Of a stretch of DNA of 64,000 nucleotides, positions 20,346 through 30,529 are shown one piece after another. The position numbers were made by a program, and so were the translations under genes. Source of the stretch: Leptidea sinapis (taxonomy: Eukaryota; Arthropoda; Insecta; Lepidoptera; Pieridae); assembly GCF_905404315.1 (NCBI RefSeq), contig NC_066294.1, positions 10,751,501 to 10,815,500 of the forward strand, given 5' to 3'. Position 1 is the first letter of the stretch. Each line of letters begins with the position of its first letter. The notes below the pieces were generated by a model. The model worked only from the letters and a program-made list of their open reading frames with translations, searched no databases and was not told the DNA's origin.

Positions 20346-20762
20346 TTTTTTTAATGGAAAAGGAGGACAAACGAGCGTACGGGTCACCCGGTGTTAAGTG
20401 ATCACCAACGCCCACATTCTCTTGTAACACCAGAGGAATCACAGGAGCATTGCCGGCCTTTAAAGAAGGTGTACGTGCTTTTTTTGAAGGTCGTCGCACA
20501 TGTCGTATCGTCCCGGAAACACCGCACAAGGAAGCTCGTCAGCTTTGTAGTACGTGGAAGAAAGCTCCTTGAATACCGCACTGTGGAGGACCGCCACACA
20601 TCCAGATAGTGAGAATGGTATCCTAACATCGGAACAGCTCTTCGGAACACTCCCCGTGATAAATGCAGTATAAGACACACAACGAAGCGACGTCTCTACG
20701 AAACGCCAAATGATACAGCCGTTCACAGAGCACTGGGTGAATCAATCATCCGAGCTATAAAG
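20346..20762 (-). pseudogene. Family D LINE 3' end, copy 3: RT C-terminal remnant
   Basis: The longest family D copy. Across two minus frames it reads pieces of an RT C-terminus: FRRAVPMLGYHSHYLDVWRS, then VRYSRSFLPRT, ELPCAVFPGRYDM and TFFKGRQCSCDSSGVTRECG, with frameshifts between. I know such tails (LGYH.H.LDVWRS.TVR.SR.FLPRT; FKGRQ) from lepidopteran LINE ORF2 proteins, probably Jockey-related. The 3' end follows as CCTCCTTTTCCAT plus A run on the minus strand. Confidence 0.7.
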
Positions 20763-20954
20763 TAATAACTAGAAATATATACATATAGCTATAATTATAT
20801 TTTCTACACATACACAATTATGAATCGTACGTGTTTCTATCTTTAGATACTTTAATTACTTTAAAAAAAATATATACTTCTTTTATTTTGGGCACAATTG
20901 TTACATTTTTGTTTTCTCTGACTATATGTGCTTGCAAATCTCAGTGATTAATTA

Positions 20955-21640
20955 TAAATGAATATTGTTATGGGGCAGTGCAGCCGATATAAATAAAATA
21001 TTTGTGCTGCAGAAGAGGGCTATTCGCGCTATTTATAACCTACGTCTTAAAGAATTATTAGGAGAAAAATTAAAGAAATAAATATTTTGATTGTTGCATC
21101 TCAATATATTCTTGAATATGTTCTATAATATGTTCATAAGATCATTGAGGAATTTGCTAGAAACTGTGACAATCATAATGTTAACACGAGGAACAAACAT
21201 AAACTTGTTATGCATACTACCCAGCTACACGCTGAGTTAGTAAGTATTTTGTGGGGCGATGTATATGCTTTTGCAATATGATCCCAGAACTTGTACAAAT
21301 AAAATATGTTACGAAATTTCAAAGAATTGTTAAAAACGTTTATGTGGGAAAGGTTATTATATTATAACATAAACGATTTTCTTAATGATACCACAGACTG
21401 GGAATGAAGCGGATACCCTCAGGCTCTTTATTTATAAATGTTTATTTTACGATATTATATTGTAATCCATATTTTTATAAAAAAACCCTCAGAGTTTCTT
21501 GCACCCGTTCCTCTCAGGTCTGACTGAGGCAGTCTATTTTGAATGGGTGATGAGTTTTTGACGTCCAATAAGTGATTGTGAATGCAATTTTGAATGCGAT
21601 TTTTACTTAGGTTACATCATGTTCTTGAAGTCAACAATAT
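20955..21640 (+). pseudogene. Family K LINE 3' end, copy 1, decayed
   Basis: Aligned by eye to the minus-strand LINE at 26657-27462: pieces KEINILIVASQYILEYVL, NCDNHNVNTRNKHKLVM and YYNINDFLNDTTDWE-stop, broken by stops and frameshifts. A 3' untranslated region with CTCAGGCTCTTTATTTATAA and GGTGATGAGTTTTTGACGTC follows. 5'-truncated. Confidence 0.75.
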
Positions 21641-22140
21641 TATATTTATTGTAAATAATACGCCAAATCTAGGCAGATAAAGTTGCCGGCGCCTGCTAAT
21701 ACAATATATCATAGGATATTATAAAGAAAATAACATTGTAATATTTTTAGAGTTCCTACTTTTTATAAAAATGTTCTAAAAGGTTAGTGCACCGAATATC
21801 TAATATATTTTTTCATAACATATTATTAATATCTACGTGAGAAATTTATCTCAAGGCATTAAGACTAAAAACAGTTGGATCTCGCCGTCATAAATACATT
21901 TGACGTGAATAACACCATTCATCATGAGCCAGCTAAAGAGATTTCCGGTTCTATGCCATTGAAGATGGGACCGAACCTTTTCACGCCCTAAGAACCCTTA
22001 CAGCGGTGTTCAGCCCAAGAATATACTCAATAGAGGTAAGTGGCGTTAGAGACAGACTTTTCATATCATTTTGTGGATTTCATATTGTTATATTTTTTAA
22101 TTTTCATCTTATTTCATTATTTTTCAATCAATTACTACTA
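21641..22140. other. No gene recognised
   Basis: AT-rich sequence with no assigned repeat. ORF sequence upstream of 22141 in the following LINE-like frame has no recognisable motif. Confidence 0.4.
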
Positions 22141-22401
22141 AAGGAAGAGTACTATAATGAGAGCCTCAAAGTATTTAAAAAGAAAGACGAAAGCAATATA
22201 TTATGTACTCGTAGTATGGCAGACTCTAAATTACTCTTACCAAGATTTTCAAATATTTATGGTAAGCACAGGCTCAAGTATTTGGTTTCTAACCTTATAA
22301 ATGAACTGCCCAAAGTCGTAAAGCAGGACCTGACATTAAAAAACCTGAAATATAAATTAAATCAATATTTTCTCTCAAAACTCAACTACTTAATGTTTTA
22401 A
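22141..22401 (+). pseudogene. LINE ORF2 C-terminal fragment (likely)
   Basis: Open frame ending with TAA at 22401: TRSMADSKLLLPRF, YGKHRLKYL, NLINELPKVVKQDLTLKNLK, then FKKKL-like YKLNQYFL. The pattern 'TR......LPR....GK..L.Y....L.N.LP........L...K..L...L' ends many CR1/Jockey-group RT proteins. An A-rich stretch and AATAAATAAAAAATT near 22815 may be the 3' end. No RT core remains, so the call depends on the tail pattern. Confidence 0.45.
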
Positions 22402-22917
22402 TTTATAAAAAAAATAAAAAAAAAAAATTCACCCTGCTCGTTCTTCTTGCAGTGTTCTATTGTTTGTAAATAAAATAATCACTCTGTAGATAAAGCAACA
22501 ATACTTGTAGTGTTAATATTGAGGGTATTTGTAAGTTATTTAGTTTGTAATGTTGTTCATAAAATTTCTTAGCACCTAAATGTTTATGTCTTTGTTTTTT
22601 TTTCTGTATAATTAATATTTGTATGTAGTTTTAAGTTGTTTCATTTTTCTTTAAACATAGTAATTTAATTTAAGTAGTTAATTAAGCATTAAACTTTAAA
22701 TTTACATAATATTATATGTCTTCCGACGACCTTACTGTACTCGGTAAAACTCAAATGAGATTATGTATGTGTTACAATAATTGTGTTACCTATAATATGT
22801 AATTTGTTAGTAAGAAATAAATAAAAAATTATGAAAAATTCAACCTGAACTTTATTGTACTGGAGTGAAGGAATCGGAAATCTGTAATATTATTATCATC
22901 GAGGCAATTTCTCATAA
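22402..22917. other. Probable LINE 3' untranslated region
   Basis: Follows the ORF tail and ends in AATAAATAAAAAATTATGAA near 22815-22834; no coding sequence. Its belonging to the LINE is inference. Confidence 0.35.
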
Positions 22918-23050
22918 TAATGTTGGCTCAGTTGGAAAGAGCGCTCGCACGAAATGCGGGAGGTCGCGGGTTCGATTCCCGCATCGTTGATAAAATTTAG
23001 TTTTCAGTTTTATTTGTGTAATTGATCCGAGAGGGTTATCACATAAAAAA
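22918..23050 (+). mobile_element. Family A tRNA-headed SINE, copy 2, hit by a LINE
   Basis: GTTGGCTCAGTTGGAAAGAG (A box), a CGCGGGTTCGATTCCCGC B-box arm, then the body TTTTATTTGTGTAATTGATC and GAGGGTTATCAC. The tail ends in ATCACATAAAAAA (23038-23050), which is repeated exactly at 25006-25018, because the LINE at 23051-25005 inserted into it. Well-preserved cloverleaf arms, but the body shows it is a SINE rather than a tRNA gene. Confidence 0.8.
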
Positions 23051-23423
23051 AAAAAAATCAAATTCAAATTCAAGATTTCTATATTTGGTATTAAATTGTA
23101 ACAAAATTACTTAAATCTACTTATTAAAGCAATTTACAATTAAGCCTTATATATGTAGGTATCAGAAAACTTATTTCTACAACCCTATCTACGTATTGAG
23201 GGATAAAACTTTATTATGCTTAAAAAACTTATACATGAGGTTTGTGGGGGGGGGAATCCAGGAAACTGGGAAAACCTGGCTATTTGCTATTGATATAACG
23301 TAATATTAATCTATCACTTAACCTAACTTAAGACTAATGACTAGAACTTAAAAACTAACTTAAAGACTAAGGTGAATAAATACGTAGATATGTATACATA
23401 CATATATAATATATAAATATAAG

Positions 23424-23485
23424 AGGGGTGTGGGGTGTGGGGGGGGGATTTTGGGAAAGGGAAGGAGGGAGAGGGAATAGGAGGC
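23424..23485 (+). repeat. G-rich tract with quadruplex-forming pattern
   Basis: Runs of three to nine G in close succession (GGGGTGTGGGGTGTGGGGGG, then GGGAAAGGG, GGAGGG, GAGGG) within ~60 bases. It sits in the 3' untranslated region of the LINE on the opposite strand, so the LINE RNA is C-rich here. It meets the usual four-run G-quadruplex pattern; whether it folds is unknown. Confidence 0.7.
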
Positions 23486-23599
23486 CAGTTTTCGCCGTTA
23501 TTTAATTCTTATAACTAAACCAATTTACAATATATTGGTTTTACATTTATTCAGACCTAGCTAGAACTCTGTGTGCGTGAGTGTGTGTTTGTCTATACG

Positions 23600-25005
23600 C
23601 TAGTGTTCTGTGAGCTCTAACCAGTTGTGATGTGGTAATGCATGTTTATAACGTTTTATGCTGAGGCAGTACTCTGTGAGTGACTTACGACTACAAGTCG
23701 ACCGGAGGGCGGGGTTTATTCCGTCCTTCAGTCGGCGTAGCCCTCTGTAGAAGCTATGAGATATCTCTTGTATGTGTTGTTCTAGTGTTGGGATGTTTTT
23801 CTTTACATGAAGTCGTTTAAGATTTGTACGCGGGTGGGTCCGGTAGATGGTTTTAAGGGATCTATTTTGCACAGTTTGTAGTTTACGATAATTGTTTTGA
23901 TTTGTGTTAATCCATACCGGACTTGCGTATGTCATGACCGGGCGTATGTACGACTGGTATAGTAGACGCTTGTTACTAGTTGAGAGAGTGGAATTCCTAT
24001 AGAAAATGGGTCTCAACAGGCTCAAGGCAGTAAGTGCCTTAGAGCGGGCGTAATTAATATGAGGCGTGAAGGAAAGTTTCCGGTCGAGGATAAGTCCTAG
24101 GTATTTAGCCTGTGACTGCCATTCGACCGGGTGGTTATTAATATGTGGCTTTAAAGAGATATTGAGTTTACGGGAAGTTTTGTATGAGAAAAGAACCGCC
24201 TCGGTCTTTGTGTCATTGATTTTAAGCTTCCACTTAGAGAAGTAGTTGCTTACACAATGTAGGGCTGTATTAAGGTGTGAGACTATAGATTTGATGTTCT
24301 TACTGCTGCACAGATAAGCTGTGTCATCAGCGTACAGGGCGAGGACCGTGTTCGGAGGTTTTGGGATGTCTCTCATATAGAGTAAAAATGCCCTCGGTGC
24401 GATGATGGAGCCCTGTGGAACACCTGCTACTACTGGATGTGGGGAGGATAAACTGTTTTTGACTCTAACTCTAAGAAATCTATTCGTAAGGAATGATTTT
24501 ATTATTCTACAATATTCAAAGGGGACTTGTGCTTCGAATAATTTGTGAACTAAGGCATCATGCCAGACGGTATCGAAGGCTTTCTCAAGGTCGAGTAGAA
24601 CCATACCAGTCTGGTGTCTCAAGTTAAATTGGTGTGTTATATGTTCGACTACGCGCGCCAGTTGGTGAGTAGTCGCGTGTGACCTTCGGAAACCGAATTG
24701 TTCGTCAGGTAGGTTTGATTCTATAAGTGAGTTTATTCTATTATTAATTAAAATTTCTAATATTTTACTTTGTGTGCAAAGTAAACTAATTGGTCTGTAG
24801 TTCGCGGGGGAGGTGGGATCTTTTCCCGGTTTGTGGATCGCGGTGATTACTGCTATTTTCCAGGACGAGGGAAAATAGGTAAGACGAAGGCACGCATTAA
24901 ATATATTAACTAAGGTGTCTATTGCTTTTGAAGGGAGGTGTTTTAGAAGTATGTTCTGTATGTCGTCGTGCCCGGGGGCTTTTCGCGGTTTACAGGTTTT
25001 TAAAA
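23600..25005 (-). CDS. LINE ORF2 fragment: reverse transcriptase to C-terminus
   Basis: Open on the minus strand from the truncation point to the stop at 23600, about 468 codons. The frame continues above the leucine codon TTG at 24622, so any start there is an artefact. The first motif is CKPRKAPGHDDI, then IHKPGKDPTSPANYRPISLL, EQFGFRRSHATTHQL, LLDLEKAFDTVWHDALVHKL, GVPQGSIIAP and the catalytic LYADDTAYL, followed by the thumb and a LKTIYRTHPRTNLKRL tail. It keeps all RT catalytic motifs but lacks the endonuclease and the first part of the protein, so it cannot mobilise itself. Motifs place it in the Jockey group; it differs clearly from the element at 4591-8322. Confidence 0.88.
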
Positions 25006-25331
25006 ATCACATAAAAAATTGTTTAAATCATTCTTATATTTAACAACCGATAGATTGGAGGCTGGGTGGGTATAACAAGAGCGTGCATACTATATTATGG
25101 GCAATAGGCAATGCCTAGCGTAATTACCTTATAGAAATATACTGTATAAATATTATATACTAGATTTCATGTTAATTCATGTTTTGGTTCTTATATTCTT
25201 CAAGCAAACTTCTATTGAACATCCAGCCAGTAAATTTCGTTACGCGATATAATAAATACCTAGTAAGTAGGCAGTCTTACAGTTGCATATTTCAAGACGT
25301 ACTGTACCTACAATTTATATAACAAACTATA

Positions 25332-25618
25332 GACGACCTGTATAGCCGAGTGGTTAGCGATCCTACCTACTAAGCTAGAGGTCCCGGGTTCGAATCCCGG
25401 TAGGTGCAAGCATTTATATGATGAATATGGATGTTTGTTTCCGAGTCATGGATGTTTAAATGTATTTATGTATGTTTATATAAATTTATGTATGTTTAAG
25501 TGTGTATATAGTATCAAATATATCATTGTCTTGTAACCCATAACACAGGCTATATATGCTTAACTTGGGGCAAGATAATTTGTGTAAAAAGTGTGTCAAT
25601 ATTATAATTATTATTATA
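25332..25618 (+). mobile_element. Family B tRNA-headed SINE, copy 2 (best copy)
   Basis: Complete: GACGACCTGTATAGCCGAGT with GGTTAGCGATCC (A-box arm), GGTCCCGGGTTCGAATCCCG (B-box arm), body with TTATGTATGTTTA repeats, GTAACCCATAACACAGGC and the 3' end GGGGCAAGATAATTTGTG...GTGTCAAT, then a TTA-rich tail. Reference copy for the family. The tRNA-like head can form D- and T-arm pairing, but it continues without break into the SINE body. Confidence 0.85.
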
Positions 25619-25990
25619 TTGGTCAAAGTTATACGACCACAGAAACAAATACGCAATTAATATGTATAACGTTCTTAAGCATGACCATCCCAATTTAACA
25701 TTTTTAATCAACTTAAAACCAATGCATGCCCTGCATAAAAGTGCCTTTTTCTTTCGTGAGGTAGTTTCTAGTATGCAAACATTATTATGCTTTGGTTTGC
25801 ATCGCAATTGCGATTTTCTCAAAAGTAATTATATATAATAATTTTGGGTTCAATCAAGAAACTTGATTACTGCATTGTAATTAGCAGGGCGTATCACTTT
25901 TCTACTTTTTCTCATAAATAATCCATACATTCTCAATTCGGCATTAAATTCTTGTGAAAGAATAAAATAAAATGATATCAAAAGCAATCT

Positions 25991-26135
25991 TATTTCTCAA
26001 GGTGACGAGCATAGTTGTAATGCCGCTCAGAACTTTTGTGTTTGTCAAGAATATTGAGCGGCACTGCATTGTAATGGGCAGGACATACCAACTGCTGAAT
26101 GTCCTGCTTGCCTCGTCCCTATTTATAAAAAAAAT
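25991..26135 (+). repeat. Family C interspersed repeat, copy 8 (3' part)
   Basis: From TCTCAAGGTGACGAGC to the A-rich end CTCGTCCCTATTTATAAAAA. The 5' half is absent. A further short family C-like piece (CTGCATTGTAATTAGCAGGG) lies at 25866-25895; otherwise 25619-25990 holds nothing recognised. Confidence 0.7.
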
Positions 26136-26160
26136 TGCTAATTTCTTGTGTTCAGTATTT

Positions 26161-26425
26161 TAATTTATGGAAAAAAGAGGACAAACGAACGCACGGGTCA
26201 CCTGGTGTTAAGTGATCACCGCCCACATTCTCTCGCAACACTAGAGGAATCACAGGAGCGTTGCCGGACTTTAAGGAAGGTGTACGCGCTTTTTTTGAAG
26301 GTAATGGTTACCTTCATAAATAGCGCGTAGTGCATGAAGCTCATTCCACAACTTTGTGGTACGTGAAAGAAAGCCCCTTGAAAAGCACACAGTGGAGGAC
26401 CGCCACAACTTGTCGCAGTTAAACA
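26161..26425 (-). pseudogene. Family D LINE 3' fragment, copy 4
   Basis: Plus strand ATGGAAAAAAGAGGACAAAC, GGTGTTAAGTGATCACCGCC, AGAGGAATCACAGGAGCGTT and the decayed RT tail (FLKVRQRSCDSSSVARECG on minus). A small palindrome, AAGGTAATGGTTACCTT, replaces part of the usual sequence near 26300. Confidence 0.65.
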
Positions 26426-26656
26426 GTATTGCAATAACCAAATATATTTTATGTAATTATTTCTATCTAATGTAATATTTCAGTGTCAAACAATATGACC
26501 GTTACTTTAGTACCTGAGCTTTTGCTTAACGAATTTAATCTGTAAACAAAGCATTTAACCGACCTTATATATCATTATAATAATAATATTGCCACTTACA
26601 CAAATTATCTTGCCCCAACTAGACAAACCCTGTACTATGGGTACAAGACAACGATA

Positions 26657-27462
26657 TTCAAATTCAAATTCAAATATTTTTATTCAAAATAGGATTTATA
26701 ATCACTTATTGAACGTCAAAAACCCCAATCAAAAGAACCCATTCAAAAGAGACTGCCTCAGACCTGAGAAGAATGGGCGCAAGAAACTCAGCGGGTTTTT
26801 TTTTAATATAAAATATTGATTACAATGTAATATCGTACAATAAACATTTATAATTATTAAAGAGCCTGAGGGTGTTCACTTCATTCCAAGTCCGCGGTGT
26901 CATGAAGAAAATCGTTTATGATATAATAACCTTTCCCACACAAACGTTTTTTAACAATTATTTTAAATTTCGTAACACATTTGTTTTGTACATTTTCTGG
27001 GATCATATTGTAGAAGCATATACATCGCCCAACAAAAGACTTACAAACTCGACCCAACCGAGTAGTAGGCATAACAAGTTTATGTTTGTTCCTCGTGTTA
27101 ACATTATGAATGTCACAGTTTCTAGAAAATTCCTCAATGTGCTTATGAACATACAAAACATTATCAAAAATGTATTGAGAAGCAACAGTCAAAATGTTTA
27201 TTTCTATAAATTTTTCTCTTAATGATTCTTTAGGACCTAGGTTATAAATCGCGCGAATAGTCCTCTTCTGCAGCACAAAGATAGTATTAATATCGGCCGC
27301 ACTGCCCCATAACAATATACCATAGGACATAATACTATGAAAATAACTAAAGTATACAAATCTCGCCGTATCTATGTCAGTCAACCGTCTGATTTTCTTA
27401 ACCGCATATGCTGCAGAACTAAGCCTATTCGCTAATCCTTCAATATGGGGGCCCCACTGCAA
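26657..27462 (-). mobile_element. Family K LINE, 5'-truncated, inside a SINE
   Basis: Minus-strand LINE beginning inside the RT C-terminal region. It has an open coding part, a 3' untranslated region of ~220 bp and an (AATTTG)n-type simple tail: plus strand CAAATTCAAATTCAAATATT at 26657. Related decayed copies lie at 20955, 39660, 42273, 59845 and 61850. The open frame and clean junctions make it the youngest of the family here. Confidence 0.75.
26881..27462 (-). CDS. LINE ORF2 C-terminal fragment
   Basis: About 194 codons open from the truncation point (LQWGPHIEGLANRLSSAAYA) to the stop at 26881. Recognisable pieces are RFVYFSYFHSIMSYGILLWG, VLQKRTIRAIYNLG, HNVNTRNKHKLVMPTTRLGR and RLCGKGYYIINDFLHDTADL. 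This is the region after the RT catalytic core (the thumb and connection found in CR1/Jockey-group elements), including the 'qkr.iRai' segment. No catalytic residues are left. The first residues read from any start codon above 27462 belong to the SINE, not the LINE. Confidence 0.75.
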   Translation of the reverse strand: MQWGPHIEGLANRLSSAAYAVKKIRRLTDIDTARFVYFSYFHSIMSYGILLWGSAADINTIFVLQKRTIRAIYNLGPKESLREKFIEINILTVASQYIFDNVLYVHKHIEEFSRNCDIHNVNTRNKHKLVMPTTRLGRVCKSFVGRCICFYNMIPENVQNKCVTKFKIIVKKRLCGKGYYIINDFLHDTADLE

Positions 27463-27640
27463 TATATTTAATATAATATACATACTTACTTAAACATACA
27501 TAAATACATATAAATATCCACAACTCGGAAACAAACATTCACATTCATCATATTATAAATGTAAGCACCTATCGGGATTCGAACCCGGGACCTGTTGCTT
27601 AGTAGGTAGGGTCGCTAACCACTCGGCTGTATAGGTCGTC

Positions 27641-28194
27641 TTTATATATAATATAATATAGCATCCGTGATGGAATGTTCAAATAAAGGGGTAACACGTC
27701 AAACTTACGCAAAGCTCCGGGTTTAAATATCCTAAAATTCATCATCAAATTCTATTCACTTATTAACAGAATTCATCAGTCTATATAATTCTCTGAACGC
27801 ACACGCGGCAGGATTAATTTGAACATGAAAATAACAATGGTGGTTGAGTTCGAAACTTTATGAGTTAATGGGCACAGTTTGTACAGAAATCCCGGATTAC
27901 CTGCCAACGGTAAGTGCCATAATGAGATGAACAGCTTTGTACAATTGTAAAGTTTATACAGGTTTAAATTATAAAATTCGGAGTTCTTGGACCGTGCTTA
28001 TAATATCAGGATTATCAAATAACTTCGAAGTAGTACCTTTTAAATATAATAATATATTAACAAAACCCTTCTACACATTACTGTGGTTCTCGCTAAGCAA
28101 ATTATTATAAAATACGGATAAACATCAAAATCTTAAGAGAGCAGTTAATATTAAACATATCATACTGGGAAGGGCGCTGGTGTCAGACATGACT
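27641..28194. other. No feature recognised
   Basis: AT-rich sequence without recognisable coding or repeat content. Confidence 0.5.
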
Positions 28195-28490
28195 TGAGTC
28201 GACACTCTAACACCTTCGACTGGGTCTGCTGCTTGGACTGCCGAAGACAGCAAGCGTCGCAAATGTGTCGGTATCACTGAGTCTTACATCTTTGTGCCGT
28301 TTAGTGTCGAGACACTTGGCCCGTGGGGCCCAGAGGCGCGGAGAAGGTACAAAGTAGTATCTTCTCGCCTCAATAAGGCTACTGGAAACCCAAGCGCAAC
28401 TATTTCGGTCAACGGATCAACCTAGCTATCCAACGCGGAAATTCTGCCAGTTTTCTTGGTACGTTTCCCCTTAATAATACTTTTCATTTA
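28195..28490 (+). mobile_element. Family E LINE 3' fragment, copy 3
   Basis: Encodes AEDSKRRKCVGI, then YIFVPFSVETLGPWGPEARR, and RLNKATGNPSA before a 5-6-base deletion shifts the frame. The 3' end is eroded (TTCATTTAATTAAATTAAAT). More decayed than copies 2 and 4. Confidence 0.65.
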
Positions 28491-29019
28491 ATTAAATTAA
28501 ATTAAAATAAATATTGTCATTGCATGGTATTATAGTAACTATTAAGAACCGTACAATTTTGCATATTATATTAAGCAGGATATTAATTGACAGATCGTAT
28601 TTTTGTAGATTTATATGTCAGAAATTATTAATAGGTGATGCGGAAACATCGTACCACTTTTGAATGACGTTAAGCGCACGATAGAATGTGAGGATTGGTG
28701 AATGAATAATTGACAAATTTCACAGACAGAGAAATAAAATATAATATTATTAGTAATTATCTCTTAGTAACTATTGTTACTTACTTACTTACCTTACTAC
28801 GTTCACTAGTTACATTGACAAAATATTAATAAAACATAATAATTATATGCAGTTTGTTTCCAATAAATTATTACAGAAATTAAACAAAGTGTAACAATAT
28901 TGAAAATATGTGATAATAATAATCAACTATGAATAAGATTATCAAATAGTTTCACATATAAGAGGATATTATTATATAATTATTTATATAAAGATTATTC
29001 ATTGCTTCATACATTTTAG
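28491..29019. other. No feature recognised
   Basis: AT-rich; nothing assigned. Confidence 0.5.
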
Positions 29020-29430
29020 GAGGTTCTCAATTCGTTGGTATGTTCTGTTTATTTTTATGTTTGTTACCTCTGAACTTTCGACTGGGTGAACCGATTTTTA
29101 TAATTATTTTTTTATTTTAAAGCTGGTGCTTCCCGTGAGGCCCAAGATTTCATAATGGTATTCATGAGAAAACCATAAAAGTCTTAAATTTGCTGTGTCA
29201 GTCAAGGTAGGGTTGCATCTACTTACATAGTTATAGGTGAGCTGATGTGCTTGAGTCGCACGGCCGGCCGGCGGGAGGACACCGTTTCCAAAACTAACAA
29301 TATTGGTAACTAGAATCAGATTAATTAATTAGATTGTATAAAAATACGCATTATTTTTATACTTTCTCGTGCACATTATAATATCTATTGTTTTGGAATA
29401 GTGTTGTTGAAGTCGGTTGCTTTTTGTTAA
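29020..29430 (+). repeat. Family P interspersed repeat, copy 1
   Basis: GGAGGTTCTCAATTCGTTGG, ACTTTCGACTGGGTGAACCG, AAGCTGGTGCTTCCCGTG, then ~130 bp not in the second copy (29160-29290, with a GC-rich GGCCGGCCGGCGGGAGG), then AGATTGTATAAAAATACG and GTTGTTGAAGTCGGTTGCTT. Matches 44990-45560. A common lepidopteran repeat as far as I know; class not assigned. Confidence 0.6.
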
Positions 29431-29954
29431 AATATTTGGTATACAACATAGATGAAAATATGTTACGTTTAAGACTTAAACAATTTTTAGGAACTTAATC
29501 TTTAGGTCTTATAATGTATTCTTATGTGTTTTACATCAAAAATATCAATTAAAACTATCAAGTTAACAAAAACAATAAGAGCAAATTATAAAAGAAGTCC
29601 ATTGTGTATACAGCTTTAGTTCGTTTACTACTTGCAAGTAATAGATGTAAAAGTCATACAATAAATAGTTCAAGAACTTGGCACTGTACGTACTGTAGTC
29701 TAAGCTTTAAAGCTAGAAGCGAGTGTCCATCGCATTCAAGTAGACTACGAGCTATTAATTAACTAAATAGAGACATCTTGTTCTAAACGCAGGGTCTAAA
29801 TGCTTATTGGTTTGCTAATTGCTTTAGTTTGAATATTGCATTGTGATAATTTAAGTCGAAACTGCTAAAACCCTCAATTTTAACCGATTATTAGTAGATG
29901 AGTTTATACTTATTTTATTTAAAAAGTATAAATTGTATACTTATATTCATAGTA
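29431..29954. other. No feature recognised
   Basis: AT-rich; nothing assigned. Confidence 0.5.
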
Positions 29955-30270
29955 TACTAGCAACCACCCGCGACCCTGCATAGCTTTGTGAAACGAAGCA
30001 ATCTAATATATTTCTTTATTATTTGATATATCCATTGAATATAATTATGTTAAAATAAATGTATTCGTTTTTAATGTTTTTGTATGGAAGCTTAATACAA
30101 TTTTTAATATGAAGTAGCGTTAGTTTAAACATCATGAGCTATCTAGTACTGAAAGTTCCGCAAAGGTTTGTACAGCCATTTAAAAAAATAGCCGGTATAC
30201 ACAGACAGACAAAAAATATGTTATGTAGTGTAAATTCGTCTATTGTAATAAATACATATTAAAGTAACAA
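29955..30270 (-). mobile_element. Possible decayed Helitron-like element
   Basis: Plus strand ATACTAGCAACCACCCGCGA resembles the inverted CTAG end of lepidopteran Helitron-like repeats, and ACAGACAGACAAAAAATATG near 30200 resembles the interior of the element at 45715-46044. Ends are too decayed to fix. Confidence 0.35.
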
Positions 30271-30529
30271 ATATTATTTTTTGACACTACTCATAAAGAA
30301 TATTGTAACTCAGAGTTCTTTTCCTACATAATAGACTGGCATTGACTGAACTTTCGATATGCTCACTATTGCATGAAAGTTCAAGAATATTACATTCATA
30401 TAATTTTCCTCCGTAGCAATCGCTACGCTGTAGCCAGAGAGAAAGTTTATTTTGCTTTAAATTTATTTTTTGGTTTAACTTTTCCCATCAATATTTTATT
30501 GAAATGGAATTTACTGATCACTGTTAACT

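Larger units (their letters stand above)
23051..25005 (-). mobile_element. Jockey-like LINE, 5'-truncated, 13-bp target duplication
   Basis: Perfect duplication ATCACATAAAAAA at 23038-23050 and 25006-25018. The element starts inside the RT domain, carries an open ORF2 C-terminal half to 23600 and a ~550-bp 3' untranslated region that is C-rich on its own strand, and ends in TTTGAATTTGAATTTGA plus a T-rich run at 23051. The target was the tail of a family A SINE. Recent by its intact frame and exact duplication. Confidence 0.85.
26590..27640 (-). mobile_element. Family B SINE, copy 3, split by a LINE
   Basis: 26590-26656 is the 3' part (ACACAAATTATCTTGCCCCA on plus) and 27463-27640 is the tRNA head and body on the same minus strand (head inverse: CCACTCGGCTGTATAGGTCG). 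Together they form one SINE, interrupted by the LINE at 26657-27462. The bases ATAT occur at both junctions and fit a short target duplication. Confidence 0.75.

Noticed and set aside
22918..22990. Possible functional tRNA gene
   Set aside because: A and B boxes and arms are good, but the sequence runs on into the family A SINE body shared with four other loci and lacks a terminator right after a mature 3' end.
24600..24622. Start of the LINE ORF at 24622
   Set aside because: The codon is TTG and the RT frame with conserved motifs continues upstream to 25005, so it is an internal position.
25332..25405. Possible functional tRNA gene
   Set aside because: Continues into the family B SINE body found six times in the window; the acceptor stem pairs poorly.
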